Source: Xiphydria camelus (Eukaryota; Arthropoda; Insecta; Hymenoptera; Xiphydriidae). Taken from it: a stretch of 64,000 nt of DNA. Where the stretch lies: positions 10,357,647 through 10,421,646 of the forward strand of contig OY783197.1 of the NCBI GenBank assembly GCA_963678675.1, given 5' to 3'. Below the pieces are notes generated by a model. That model worked only from the letters and a program-made list of their open reading frames with translations. It was not told where the DNA came from and ran no database searches. Positions 42,421-53,568 of this stretch are shown here, piece after piece (position 1 is the stretch's first letter; every line of letters starts with the position of its first letter). The position numbers were made by a program, and so were the translations under genes.

Positions 42421-43705
42421 TAGGTAGATAGCGAATATTAATTAGAAATTGTCAAATTACAGACGAATCAATTAGAAATCATTTGGGGAATCGAACCCTA
42501 TTGTTAATTTCATTTGGGAAATAATACTTAGGTAATTAATAATTATAATTATCGTTCCACAGTGAAAACTGTTTTATCAATATATAATAAATACGTTGAC
42601 GGTTACAGACCGTTAGATACCGACCTGCGACTCGGATTCTGTCGCTGGTGACTTTTTTAAACGTTACTTTTAAATGTACTAACCAATGATGAGGGCATGA
42701 GTATTAATTGTTCATTGGCTAGTATGTTTAAAAATGATACTTTAGAAAGTCACCAGCGACAGAATCCGAGTCGCAGTGGTATTTTGCTCTATTTTGAAGG
42801 TCACCCTGCTCTAATTAAAAACCCAAGTAATTCAATTTATTTATTAGTAAATAATGTGGGTCATAAATTGATTACCACTGCGACTCGGATTCTGTCGCTG
42901 GTGACTTTCTAAAGTATCATTTTTAAACATACTAGCCAATGAACAATTAATACTCATGCCCTCATCATTGGTTAGTACATTTAGGTACCCAGATAGCAAA
43001 GTGGCGCCACCGTGACTGCACACTGCTTTCACGCGGTGTATTCGAGTGCATGCACTGGGGTGTCCATCTGTCTGTGCACCGTGAAGCCACGCTGCAGTCA
43101 CGCAGTGTGAGCACCGAGTGGAAGCACTGTGGCATAACAGGGTGACTCCACAGTGCTTGTACTGTGAGATGATGGTGTAGACCCAGTGGCTTCGCTGTGA
43201 AGTTATCATATGGACTACAGGGATGTATTCTAATAAAATATTTATATTAAAAAACAACATATCTTTTACTATTCCATTTATTAAATGAACATATTGTAGC
43301 TGGAGATCTTAATATTAACATATCAAAATGTATTATCCGTCAATTCCCGGGAAAATTTATAATTAATTAAAAACTATCGAAGTTTTGGCCCTAAGCCACT
43401 TTATAGTATAGTCTTATTAGATATTCGCGAAACAATTTATTAGTGTCAGGATAAAACCGGTACCAATCGATAGGAAAAAATCTCCTGAATGACATATAGA
43501 AATGGGTAATCTTCAAATTGACGAGAAATAATGTAATTAATTAAAAACTACCTGTCAAAATCACATGCCAACAAATCGCGAAGCTATATTTTTTCTGTAA
43601 CCAATTTCATAAATAAAAATATCCCAATGTACAGGAGAAAATTCTTTACAAATTTCAAGTCGGAACTTATAGTCTACGATGCACCGTTTTTGTGTAATAA
43701 ATTAT

Positions 43706-43876
43706 TATACATATCGATACCTTACTTTGAAAACCTCGTAAGTGCAATTTTGGACAAAAATGCCATTTATAGCTTACTGCGTTAAGATTTAAAATCTGAA
43801 CACAGTAAGCTATAAATGGCATTTTTGTCAAAAATTGCACTTACGAGGTTTTCAAAGTAAGGTATCGATATGTAAT
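43706..43876. repeat. near-perfect hairpin, about 170 bp
   Basis: ATATCGATACCTTACTTTGA through GCCATTTATAGCTTACTG, then the inverse. Few mismatches, so a recent foldback insertion or duplication. Confidence 0.7.
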
Positions 43877-44116
43877 TCAAATTGGCTTAAATCGATCAGC
43901 TGATCGTTACGCGACGCTCCTTTATTACGCGTGCAACTAACGGAGGAAAGCGCGTTCCGCAATCTATTCAAATTTATACTCTTTTTCCTGGGCATCCTAG
44001 ATTTACTCGATCAAAAAAATGAAGCTACCAATTTGTAGCGGGGAAAATTTACTATGAAATTGATGCAAGAACCTACTTGACAAAATGCACGGTTAATTTA
44101 TATTAATTTTTTGAAA

Positions 44117-45073
44117 GTCCCGGTGTACGAAAGTACAATAAGCTGCGCATGGCGCGTTTTACGTGGTCGCCATGAGAACAGCTGATTGCTTGGCGAAACA
44201 TGCTCAGGGGTGCTATTCTCGACGCGTGGGAAATGCTTTTCGTGGACGAAATATTTTTCGTTAACGGACGTAAAATTTCGTCGATCACTTTCGTTAACGA
44301 TTCGAATAGCCCTTCCAAGATAGATCTCGTCAACGAAATTAATTTTCTCACACGAAAAATGTATTTACATCCCTTATAGCGACGTCTGCTTTTTAGAATC
44401 TCGTTTAATCACTTAGCAACGACCCGTCGCATCGGCCCACCACCTCGTCATGCAACTCACCGGCATACAAATACCAAACAACATTCGTTGACGAAAACAG
44501 CGAGAACGACGAATGACAATTTCGTCAACGAAAAAAGTAATTTCGTTAACGAAGGAGTTTCGTATGGGAAAAAATTCCGTGTACAAAATTTCTCAAACGA
44601 AATAATAATTCCGTTCACGAAATCGTTTCTGACGTGTCGAGAATTGCCCCCCACAGGGGCAATTGCGTTTTGGTTGAGAAATTTTGTACGCGAAATGTTT
44701 TCCCATACGCGCGAAACTCCTTCGCTAACGAAATTACTTTTTTCGTTGACGAAAGTGTCATTCGTCGTTCTCGCTATTTTCGTCAACGAATGGGTTTGGT
44801 ATTTGTCCGAGGCGGTGGGCCGATGCGACGGGTCGTTGCTAAGTGATTAAACGAAATTCTAAAAAGAAGACGTCGCTAAGGGATGTAAACACATTTTTCG
44901 TGTGAGAAAATTAATTTCATTGACGAGATCTATCTTGGAAGGAATTTTCGAATCGTTAACGAAAGTGATCGACGAAATTTAAATCCGTTAACGAAAAATA
45001 TCTCGTCCACGAAAAGCATTTCCCACGCGTCGAGAATAGCCCCCCTGAAATTACTTTCGTACACCGTGTTCAT
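44117..45073. mobile_element. foldback MITE with TTCGTTAACGAA arrays
   Basis: Outer inverted ends CGGTGTACGAAAGTA; inner arms GGTGCTATTCTCGACGCGTG at 44212 and the inverse ending near 45047. About a dozen copies of the self-complementary motif TTCGTYRACGAA are spread through both arms. It ends exactly where recognisable kinase sequence begins, so it interrupts the kinase exon. No clear target duplication. Confidence 0.6.
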
Positions 45074-45074
45074 T

Positions 45075-46227
45075 TTCCGCATGTCTCCCTTGAGCTTCTC
45101 CATCACCACGAATATCCTCTCCGGCGTCTCGAACATCCTCTCGAGATTAACGACTCCGTTCTGGGAGAGATTCTGCAGGATGGCTACTTCGTTCTTGAGC
45201 TGGGCCTTTTGCTCGGTGGGAAAACGCAGCTTGTCGATCGCCTTTATCGCCATTGCGCGGCCGGTCTTGCGATGAACTCCGCCGTAGATGATATCAAATT
45301 AACCCGAGCCAAGAACTTCGTCCGGGAAGATGTGATAGAGCTGCGACATGTCGGTTACGCGTTCCTCTGGCTCGGTTGTCGACTGCTCCTACCGACCTGT
45401 GGAAAACGACGCGTGTTTTTCGGTATAGCGTCGGTACGCGTTCGCGCGCACACTCGCGAGCTCTGAACGTACTTGCCGATCCGGAGGTGACGGGCATCAA
45501 TGCTTCCTGATATTCGTTTTCCAGGTCCTCGCCAAGTGAGCGCCAACGCCACTTTCCGGCGGTGGAAGCTGACCACTAGCACCTCCATAGAGGGGATCTT
45601 CGCCGACGTAGTAATCGACGTTGGCCGTTCTCAATTCGAAACAATGCATCGTGCCTGGAAGGAGAGAACACGCGCGTTGTACATCGACTAAACGCGCACA
45701 GACAATTTCTAACGATATACATATGTACTCACGAGAATGTTGTTCCCTGGCGGCGGCGACGACTAGAATTTCAGCCAACGGAATCTCTTTGAAGTACTTG
45801 GAACTGCTGTCGCTTTGGAACAGAATTATGGCCTTTGTGTCCAATCGCCAGTAGTGTCTCTTCCTCTGAAAACACGCGCACCTTAATGATGGGGGAAGCG
45901 AAACCGAATCAACGCCACGTCGTCAACCTACCATCGGATCGCGATTCGTCGAGTGCACCATCCATCCTTCCTTCAGGATCTTGGAGCCGCGTCGTTTCAT
46001 GTGCTTGGCGCTTTGAACTATTCACATCAGCGGTATATTGTTACTCGGCGATGAGCTGCACCTGCGTTATCGCGTACGAGGTACCAAGTGTGACGGAGGG
46101 AGTGATGGAGAAGAAAAAAAGAAAGTATCGCAAGTGTCGAGATACGACGTTGATTGAATAATTACCTCGATGGTCTGGAATTTTGAAATTCGTCGGAAGA
46201 TGCGTCGTCATGGCACGGAACGAGGTC
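45075..46227 (-). pseudogene. protein kinase D fragment with introns
   Basis: Exons on the minus strand: 46227-46166 (linker); 46017-45932 (KRRGSKILKEGWMVHSTNRD) and 45865-45733 (RKRHYWRLDTKAIIL, KYFKEIPLAEIL), the PH domain; 45654 to about 45497 (HCFELRTANVDYYVGEDPLY, SGVGAHLARTWK); and 45396-45075 ([49 protein letters not shown]), the start of the kinase domain. The order and spacing match PRKD. Two lesions: the Gln of the GSGQFG nucleotide loop is TAA (45299-45301), and one base is missing near 45510. The zinc-finger and catalytic-loop parts are absent. Introns are retained, so this is a DNA copy, not a retrocopy. Confidence 0.85.
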
Positions 46228-46288
46228 CTACGGAAATATCATACGCCTAAAACGATTCTTAGTGCGCTTTCCTCGTGTTTCCTTGTGT

Positions 46289-46615
46289 TTATGCGATTAG
46301 AGGGGGGATGATGACAGGTTGGCTTATTGTCACTTCGCTGTAGACTCCCAGCATAGCTCGGTCGTTCGCAAGGGCCTCTTCGGTGTCCCGGAGCTCCCGA
46401 GGCGGTTTCTCGCGAGGGTCGCTCGTCTGGTGTCTTTCTGCTGGCCTTTGCGGTCTTTCGTCAACCGACGCTATGTAGAGGCGGCCATGATGGCGTTCGT
46501 GCCACGAGGGAACTCGATACGACAGACTTCTTAATCGTCGAATACTGCCTAAACGCCGGCCTCGCCGCACTTCCATTTCACTTATTCGCACTGCTCCGCG
46601 AACACCACCATGCAC
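46289..46615 (-). other. open frame upstream of the kinase fragment
   Basis: A 108-codon open frame (MHGGVRGAVRISEMEVRRGR, RHQTSDPREKPPRELR, YSEVTISQPVIIPPL). It is on the same strand as, and just upstream of, the kinase exons, where the linker between zinc fingers and PH domain would be. I cannot confirm that it belongs to the kinase. Confidence 0.3.
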
Positions 46616-47338
46616 TTTTTATCGCACTCACTCGCGAAAAACCCGACTAAAGTTCCGAATTTCGTGTAGGAGCGATCCGCCACACGTCCGCACTGCTCGA
46701 CCACCGAACCTTTAAATTTAATTACGAACACGTTCCCTGCGTATTAAAATGATTGAGTTAACCCCCGTACTAAAATCTTGAAATTTGCGTAAAACTATGT
46801 TGGCGTGCCGCGGGAGCTGCGTGTTCCACAGCGAATTCATTAATTCGTTAACAATTTTGTGAAGACAGTGAATTTACCGATATTCATGGTCGGTAAATTT
46901 ACGAAATATGCACGTCGAAATGGCACCGTGACTGCATTGAGTGTAACCACTGTGTCTTTATCCTGTGAACCACTCAGTGTGCTCACTGTGTAGCCACGGT
47001 GCTTTTAGTTTGTGTACGCCACGCGATCACGCCACGGTGAGACCACAGTGGTGCCACTACGTGGCAGCACTGCGTGCGGCTAGCGTGTAAATCCACGCTT
47101 TGCTGTCGGGGTACAAGTAACATTTAAAAAAGTCACCAGAGCGACAGAATCCGAGTCACAGGTCGGTATCTAACGGTCGGTAACCGTCAACGTATTTATT
47201 ATATATTGATAAAACAGTTTTCACTGTGGAACGATAATTATAATTATTAATTACCTAAGTATTATTTCCCAAATGAAATTAACAATAGGGTTCGATTCCC
47301 CAAATGATTTCCAATTGATTTCCAATTGAGAATGGGCG

Positions 47339-49363
47339 TATATCCGTCGTAGCGACGTCGCAGTAAATGGCCTGGTGGTCTGGACCGTGTGTGAGTTTCT
47401 GCAACCGCAGGGATGAGTTTGTGTCATTGATGAGATCTCTGAGCTCGGGATCCTGTGACTGGGTTTGCACCAGTTCGTCGAAATCGATGGTTGTAGGCAT
47501 TCTGAAGGCGTCGATGCGTGAAAACGCGTCGGCGACTTCATTCGAAGGGCCTTCGATGTAGCGGATGTCTGTCGTGAACTCGCTGATGAAGGAAAGTTGC
47601 CTCAGCTGCCGTGGTGATGCTTTGTCTGAGCGCTGCTGAAAGGCGTAAATGAGTGGTTTGTGATCTGTGAAAATCGCAAATTCTCTTCCTTCTACCCATT
47701 GTCTAAAGAATTTGATAGCTTCGTAGATCGCTGTAAATTCACGATCATACGTGCTATAGTTGCGTTGCTCTGGCGAGAGTTTCTTCGAAAAGAATCCGAG
47801 AGGTTCCCAGTCGTTGTTGTTGACGCTTTGTTCCAGAGCGGCGCCAATTGCGGAACTCGACGCATCGGTGGTTAGACGGAGTTCGGCTGCCTGCCCCGGA
47901 TGAGCTATGATAGTAGCGTCGGCGAGCTGCTGTTTGATGTTCTCGAAGGCTGCCTCTGATGCAGGTGTCCATGGAACGGGTCGCTTGTCGTTCTTTTTGG
48001 ACTCCTTAAGCATGTCGTTCAATGGTGCTTGAACGGTGGCAGCGTTCCTGAGGTGTCGGCGATAAAAGTTGATAGCGCCGATGAAACGTCTGAGCTCTAC
48101 AATTGTTTGAGGTTTTGGAAACTCTTGCAGCGCTTTGATGCGCTCTGTGAGCGGCTGTGAGCCTCTAACTGATAATTGGTAGCCCAGGAACTGCACGCTT
48201 TCTTTCCCCAGTACGCATTTTTTCGTGTTTAAGCATAGGCCGAATTTTACTAACCGCTGGAAGACGGTGTCGAGACGGCGTTCGTGTTCTTATTCAGATG
48301 TCGAGGCGATCAGCAGGTCATCGATGTAGGCGAATACAAAATCCAAATCGCCAATGACTTCGTGAATGAATCTCTGGAAGGTTTGAGCTGCATTTCGGAG
48401 CCCGAATGGCATGCTCGTGAATTCAAACAAACCAAACGGGGTAATCACTGCGGTCTTCTGGATGTCGTCTTCGGCTATCGGGATGTGGTAGAATGCTTTG
48501 CGCAGGTCCAGCGTGCTGAAGATCGTCTTACCTGCCAAATTGGCGGTGAAGTCCTGGAGAAGGGCCACTGGGTAGCGATCAGGGATCGTCTGCTTGTTAA
48601 GTCTCCTGAAATCGCCACACGGTCTCCAGTCCCCATTCTTCTTTTTTGCCATATGGAGTGGACTGGCCCATGGACTCGTAGAAGGCCTGGCTAAACCCAG
48701 TTCAATCATGGCTCTGAACTCCTTGGCGGCCTTGAGTCGATCGGGTCTAAGTGGCCTGACTCGCTCAGTGCACGGGGGTCCAGTAGTGTTGATGAAATGT
48801 TTGGTTGAATGAACAGCTGTCGCAGTGTTTGATGGACTTCCAAGAAGTGTCGGATACTTCTTGAGAATCGTCCAATATTTGCTGTTCTGATCGTTGATTG
48901 CGGTGATGGAGTTGATGGGTGCTGGAGCCATCAAACCGGTGCTCGAAAGTCCAGTATCTCTGCTGGTGATTCGTCCATTCTTGAGATCGACGATTAGTCC
49001 GTGGTGGTGGATCAAGTCAGCGCCAATAATGGGATATGGCACATCGGCTTTACAAAAGGTCCATCTGAGTGGGCGTCGTAAACCGATGTTGATCGTCAGC
49101 GTTTTTTCGCCGTACGTTTTAGTTTTAGTGTTGTTGGCGGCATATAGAGTGAGTGTTCCTTGTCTTGCCTTATCCTTGAGCGTGGCCTGGATGACCGATA
49201 CATCCGCGCCGGTGTCGATCAAAAACTTGTAGTTGGAATACGTGTCGAGGATGAGAAGTCGGCGAGGAGCGTCTTGGCCACCGCTAGTCGCCGAGTCTAG
49301 TGGCGGATACTCGCGTTTCCCTGGTTCTGGATAGGGGTAGGGTACGAGCAGGGTATTGTACAC
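47339..49363 (-). pseudogene. gypsy pol: protease, RT, RNase H (integrase missing)
   Basis: Protease FLIDTGADVSVIQ (active-site Asp present), RT from DRYPVALLQDF through FAYIDDLLIAS, RNase H at LTTDASSSAIGAAL, FTDHKPLIYAF and SNEVADAFSRID. A TAA at 48287-48289 interrupts the RT just after the YIDD box; the frame continues without shift after it. The last codons (IGNQLEIIWGIEPYC) come from the neighbouring repeat, not from pol. Confidence 0.8.
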
Positions 49364-49404
49364 CTCGTTGCGTTGTCACCAAAGCGCCTGTGATAATAAC
49401 AAAC

Positions 49405-50322
49405 TTAATCGTTCGCTTGCGGATTGCTAGCAAATGTGCGCGTCGCACCTCTCTGTGAACGACCGCGTCTGCTGCGGGAGTAGCTGCGTGAACGACGCTG
49501 TTTTGCTGAACGGGCCACCTCGTCCAGTTTAGCGGCTAGATCTTCCATTCTAGCGCTTAGTTTTTCCTGATTAGTGCTAAGATTGCCTAGTTGGACACTG
49601 AGGGCGTCGACCTTCCGAGCAATGTCGTCGTTGTCCCTCGATGAAATTGGCATCACTTGGTTACTGTTTCTCGTTGCTATTGGCATTACTTGGCTATTGT
49701 CCGTGCTTACCGCTATGTCTGCGATGCGGTCAGCCAGGCGCGACAAGGCCTCTAATGCGAGGCCATCGGCAGCGGTGAGCGCCACTTGGATGTGAGCTGG
49801 CAAGCGGTCCATCCATAGCGTCTTAATTACGGCATTGTCTAACAGGTTACCTCCGAGGCGGTTGATTTCCGCTAATAGTTCTGAGGGGCGCTTACAGCCG
49901 AGCTCGAGCCCCGAGACGAGCGTCCTTATGCGCTTCTCTTGTGAAAGCGAATAATGATCGAGTAAAGCCTCCTTGATTTGGCGATATTTATTGTGGGCCG
50001 GAGGGTTTGTAACGAGGTGTTCCACGACCGATAAGACGTCTTGACTGAGTCGATTTATTACTGCGTGGTACTTAGCGCTGTCTGATAAAGTGCGCCGAGC
50101 AACGAATTGAGACTCGATGGCGGTGAACCATAGACCAACCTTCTTGTCCCAGAATGGTGGTAGTTTTCCCCTTTCCGTCGCGTATACATCGTCCTCTTGA
50201 TGTGCGACCGGCTCCTGGTTCCGTGGTTCGCCGGCTTCCTGACGACGTAGTGCATCGGCGTTCTCGGCGTCTCGTGGGGGAGTCGGCGAACGGTTTACCG
50301 GCATGGCGTATTGGCGTTCCAT
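49405..50322 (-). CDS. gypsy gag-like protein
   Basis: 305 codons open from ATG. LPPFWDKKVGLWFTAIESQF and SQEKRIRTLVSGLELGCKRP are typical of the capsid region of CsRn1-type gag. The C-terminus is Arg/Ser-rich (SRSYSRSRRGRSQRG) in place of a CCHC zinc knuckle, and would bind RNA. It is separated from pol by about 40 nt. Confidence 0.75.
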   Translation of the reverse strand: MERQYAMPVNRSPTPPRDAENADALRRQEAGEPRNQEPVAHQEDDVYATERGKLPPFWDKKVGLWFTAIESQFVARRTLSDSAKYHAVINRLSQDVLSVVEHLVTNPPAHNKYRQIKEALLDHYSLSQEKRIRTLVSGLELGCKRPSELLAEINRLGGNLLDNAVIKTLWMDRLPAHIQVALTAADGLALEALSRLADRIADIAVSTDNSQVMPIATRNSNQVMPISSRDNDDIARKVDALSVQLGNLSTNQEKLSARMEDLAAKLDEVARSAKQRRSRSYSRSRRGRSQRGATRTFASNPQAND

Positions 50323-50376
50323 TGTTCGTACGGACTACGGGCGCACGCGTTCACTTTCACTGGCTTCTTTCTCCAA

Positions 50377-50394
50377 ATCACGTCGGGGTCACCA
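50377..50394 (-). promoter_or_regulatory. gypsy primer binding site, tRNA-Trp
   Basis: On the minus strand TGGTGACCCCGACGTGAT, six bases after the LTR end. Identical to the site at 9187-9204. Confidence 0.75.
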
Positions 50395-50400
50395 ATCTTA

Positions 50401-50596
50401 TGTGGGGGCTATGCCACATAAGGAGAGCAAATCGATAGATCGTGGAATAAACTGCGTTTATTGAACAAAGGAGCACAAAGAGCATAAAGAGCATACACGT
50501 GATCGCGTCGCGAGAGAGACTCCTGCCGACTGTGTAGTCTCGTGACTACACCTCTTCTCCGCGTGGAGCACTGGCGGTGTGTGTCGGGTCCCCACA
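50401..50596 (-). repeat. gypsy 5' LTR
   Basis: TGTGGGGACC...AGCCCCCACA on the minus strand, 196 bp. A polyadenylation signal AATAAA lies at about 50450. No second copy exists in the window. Confidence 0.75.
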
Positions 50597-52604
50597 CATT
50601 CTAACTTCTAGAGATAAAGTATAATGATGTTAATGATTGTAGCAATAAAAACAGCTAGTCAAACGGTTTTTTAATAAAAGTAATTATTTATATTTTCTAT
50701 GAAAAAGTAGTGAATAGTTTACAAAATCGAATATGGTAAATACATAACTGAGACTAATCTTCGTCACTATCCTCTTCGATGATTGGTTCAACTTGCTCGA
50801 CATCAAAAATCTTCGTTAGTATCTCTGCTGGTCTAATGAGATTGATGATAAATATCTGGCACATGACAAGTAGTGAATAACGGAAGCTAGATGTGAACAA
50901 CAACCAATTGTTATTAATCCATTAGGACAGTCTCATGTGTGTACCGTAAAATTCCAGCACGACCAATAGAATTCGGTTTGTACTCAATGTAGCACTTATA
51001 TGACTTTCTATTTACATGTCGTGACCTGACTTCGAACTTAATTATACCGGGTGTTAGGCTATGTTGTGGCCATAGGACGATATGGTACGTAGCGATTTGT
51101 AGACTCTAGATTATACGCTATTGGTCGGAGACGCAAGCACGCCGAACGATTGGCTCTGCTATCGACGGCTGACGGCAATCGTCGCGAGAGAAGTTCCCTA
51201 GGGCGTAGGCACCTAGCAGACGAGAAAGTATGGCGGTTGACGCGTATGATTGTTTACAAAGTGGAATTTTTCGGAGCAATTGTATTTTTTGGAAATAAAA
51301 CGTGGTTTTCAAAGTTAATAAAATATTTCCATTCACGAAACGATTTCCTTCGAGTTTATTTCGATCCTCGGACGCGCTTATTAATAAAAAAGTAAAAATA
51401 CAGTTAAATCGGAGTAATGAAGGAAGGGTGATAAATCTTAGGATAAATGTAAAATAATTAACGAGTTGTAGAGGCAAGTGAACCGACGTGGAAGATTACA
51501 GTGACCAGGTAGTTCTCAGGATTTTTGAGTAGGGTAAGTGTAACGATAAATCAAGAGGAATAACAAAAATGAATTGTTTTGAAGTCATTCAATTTCTTTA
51601 TACTTTACAAAGGCAATAATGTTACAAAAATTATTCGTAGAATTAGAGAAAGTGATGAATTCTTCATGGAAATGACTTCGACTATGGACGAAGCAACACG
51701 ACGCTAAACCAATGGATGACGGAAGAGTTCGACGATGTGCATCAGCCTCCATGGAGAAATGTACCAAAGACGAAGGACGATTGGTGTGCCGCTCATGAGT
51801 TTGAAATAAATGAAACGTAAGATATTATTCATACAGAAAAAGAATGTAGTGCAGGTATTTATTTACCAGTACGACTCACATTACCATCCGCTAACCAACT
51901 ATATGGAATATTTCAGCAAGTATCGATAACCAGGACCATGGTGAATGACTATGTTTCGCAAGTGTGCCTGCGATCAGGAACCTGATCGAGTGCTTTGTAA
52001 GAGCCTGGGTTGGTGCCTCCCGCAGTAGTGTCAGATTACTCCCGACTGTAATCCTCCCTCATTTCACTCTGTGTCATTCAACAATGAGCATCAACTCCCC
52101 CGGAGGACACGAAAAGCTGTAAGACCAGGAAGACCGTGAAAGGTTAATAAAATTATGGAAAGCGATACCACGAATGTAAGCAAATCCTTTTCATAACATT
52201 TTGTAGAAAACTCACCATTGCTTCATCTTTACAGGAGACGTTCTAAATGATTTCCTTGCTCAGCCGAGCAATAATCCAAACGATCGTGGAATGCTGAGGT
52301 CGCAACAAGGAGCATCAACTCCCCCGGAGGACACGAAAAGCTGTAACACCAGGAAGACCGTGAAAGGTTAATAAAATTATGGAAAGCGATACCACGAATG
52401 TAAGCAAATCCTTTTCATAACATTTTGTGGAAAACTCCTTGAAATTTGAACGGCCAGATGTGTCTCGACATTCTGAGATATTTAGTAATACCGTTGCTTC
52501 GAAACATCGAAGAAGAAGTAAGTATTAGTAGAGCGCAGAGTCACGTTATTACAGTCCCGTGGTAAGCTATTGAAAATCGACAATTTAATTACTGTTACTT
52601 ACAG

Positions 52605-52760
52605 ATCGGAGCCCAGATGTATTTTCAACATGACGGCGCTCCCGCGCACTCGACGATATGAGTCCGGCGATTCCTGGACGGGGAATTCCCCAACCGTTGG
52701 TCAGGAAAAGGGGTCCAATTCCGTTGCCGCCGCGATCGCCCAACCTGACGCCGATGGATG
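52605..52760 (+). pseudogene. mariner-type transposase core fragment
   Basis: After an ACAG acceptor: IGAQMYFQHDGAPAHSTI, stop, VRRFLDGEFPNRWSGKG, then in a shifted frame PLPPRSPNLTPMD. This is the second-Asp to third-Asp block of mariner-superfamily transposases. A stop and a frameshift make it dead. Confidence 0.75.
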
Positions 52761-53568
52761 TTACAGCTTTTTGCATCCTCCGGGGGAGTTGATGCTCGTT
52801 GTTGCGATCTCAGCATTTCACCAACGTTTGGATTATTGCTCGGCTGAGCAGGGAAATCATTTAGAACGTCTCCTGTAAAGATGAAGCAACGGTGAGTTTT
52901 CCACAAAATGTTATGAAAAGGATTTGCTTACATTCGTGGTATCGTTTTCCATAATTTTATTAACCTTTCACGGTCTTCCTGATGTTACAGCTTTTCGTGT
53001 CCTCCGGGGGAGTTGATGCTCGTTGTTGAATGACAGAGTGAAACGAGGGAGAATTTCAGTTGGGAGCAATCTGACATTACTGCGTGAGGCACCAACCCAG
53101 GCTCTTACAAAGCACTCGATCAGATTGCCGATCGCAGGCACACTTCCAAAACATAAAGTCTTTCACCATGGTCCTGGTTATCGATACTTGCTGAAAAATT
53201 CCATATCGTTGGTTAGCAGATGGTAATGTGAGTCGTACTGGTAAATAAATACCTGCAATACATTCTTTTTCTGTATGAATAATATCTTACGTTTCATTTA
53301 TTTCAAACTCATGAGCGGCACACCAATCGTCCTTCGTCTTTGGCACATTTCTCCGTGGAGGCTGATGCATATCGTCGAACTCTTCCGTCATCCATTGGTT
53401 TTGCGTCGTGTTGCTTCGTCCATAGTCGAAGTCATTTCCATGAAGAATTCATCACTTTCTCTAATTCTACGAATAATTTTTGTAATATTATTGCCTTTGT
53501 AAAGTATAAAGAAATTGAATAACTTCAAAACAATTCATTTTTGTTATTCCTCTTGATTTATCGTTACA

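Larger units (their letters stand above)
42988..47111. mobile_element. CCCAGATAGCAAAG element carrying kinase gene DNA
   Basis: Ends CCCAGATAGCAAAG and the inverse CCCCGACAGCAAAG, with TA at 42986-42987 and 47112-47113. Subterminal CACTGTG/CACAGTG, CACCGTG and GCAGTCACG motifs crowd 43005-43200 and 46920-47100. There is no transposase. Inside are a hairpin (43706-43876), a foldback MITE (44117-45073) and protein kinase D exons (45075-46227). Confidence 0.7.
42467..47338. repeat. outer inverted repeats around the kinase-carrying element
   Basis: About 220 bp at 42467-42689 (AATCATTTGGGGAATCGAAC, CCGACCTGCGACTCGGATTC) recur inverted at 47112-47338. A further palindrome (42672-42985) repeats the GACTCGGATTCTGTCGCTGG motif twice more. 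These may be the ends of an older foldback that was later split by 42988-47111. The right copy truncates the gypsy element. Confidence 0.6.
47339..50596 (-). mobile_element. gypsy LTR retrotransposon (CsRn1-like), 3' truncated
   Basis: Order on the minus strand: 5' LTR (50596-50401), tRNA-Trp primer site, gag, then protease-RT-RNase H. It stops at about 47338, before the integrase and 3' LTR, where the inverted repeat 47112-47338 begins. The tRNA-Trp primer and RT sequence suit the CsRn1 clade. It is dead because of the truncation and an in-frame stop in RT. Confidence 0.8.

Noticed and set aside
42697..43260. Two open frames with identical internal peptides
   Set aside because: They come from the two arms of a palindrome (42672-42985) with non-coding character.
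44457..44850. Open frames of 109-120 codons with similar translations on both strands
   Set aside because: They are an effect of the self-complementary TTCGTTAACGAA arrays in the foldback MITE.
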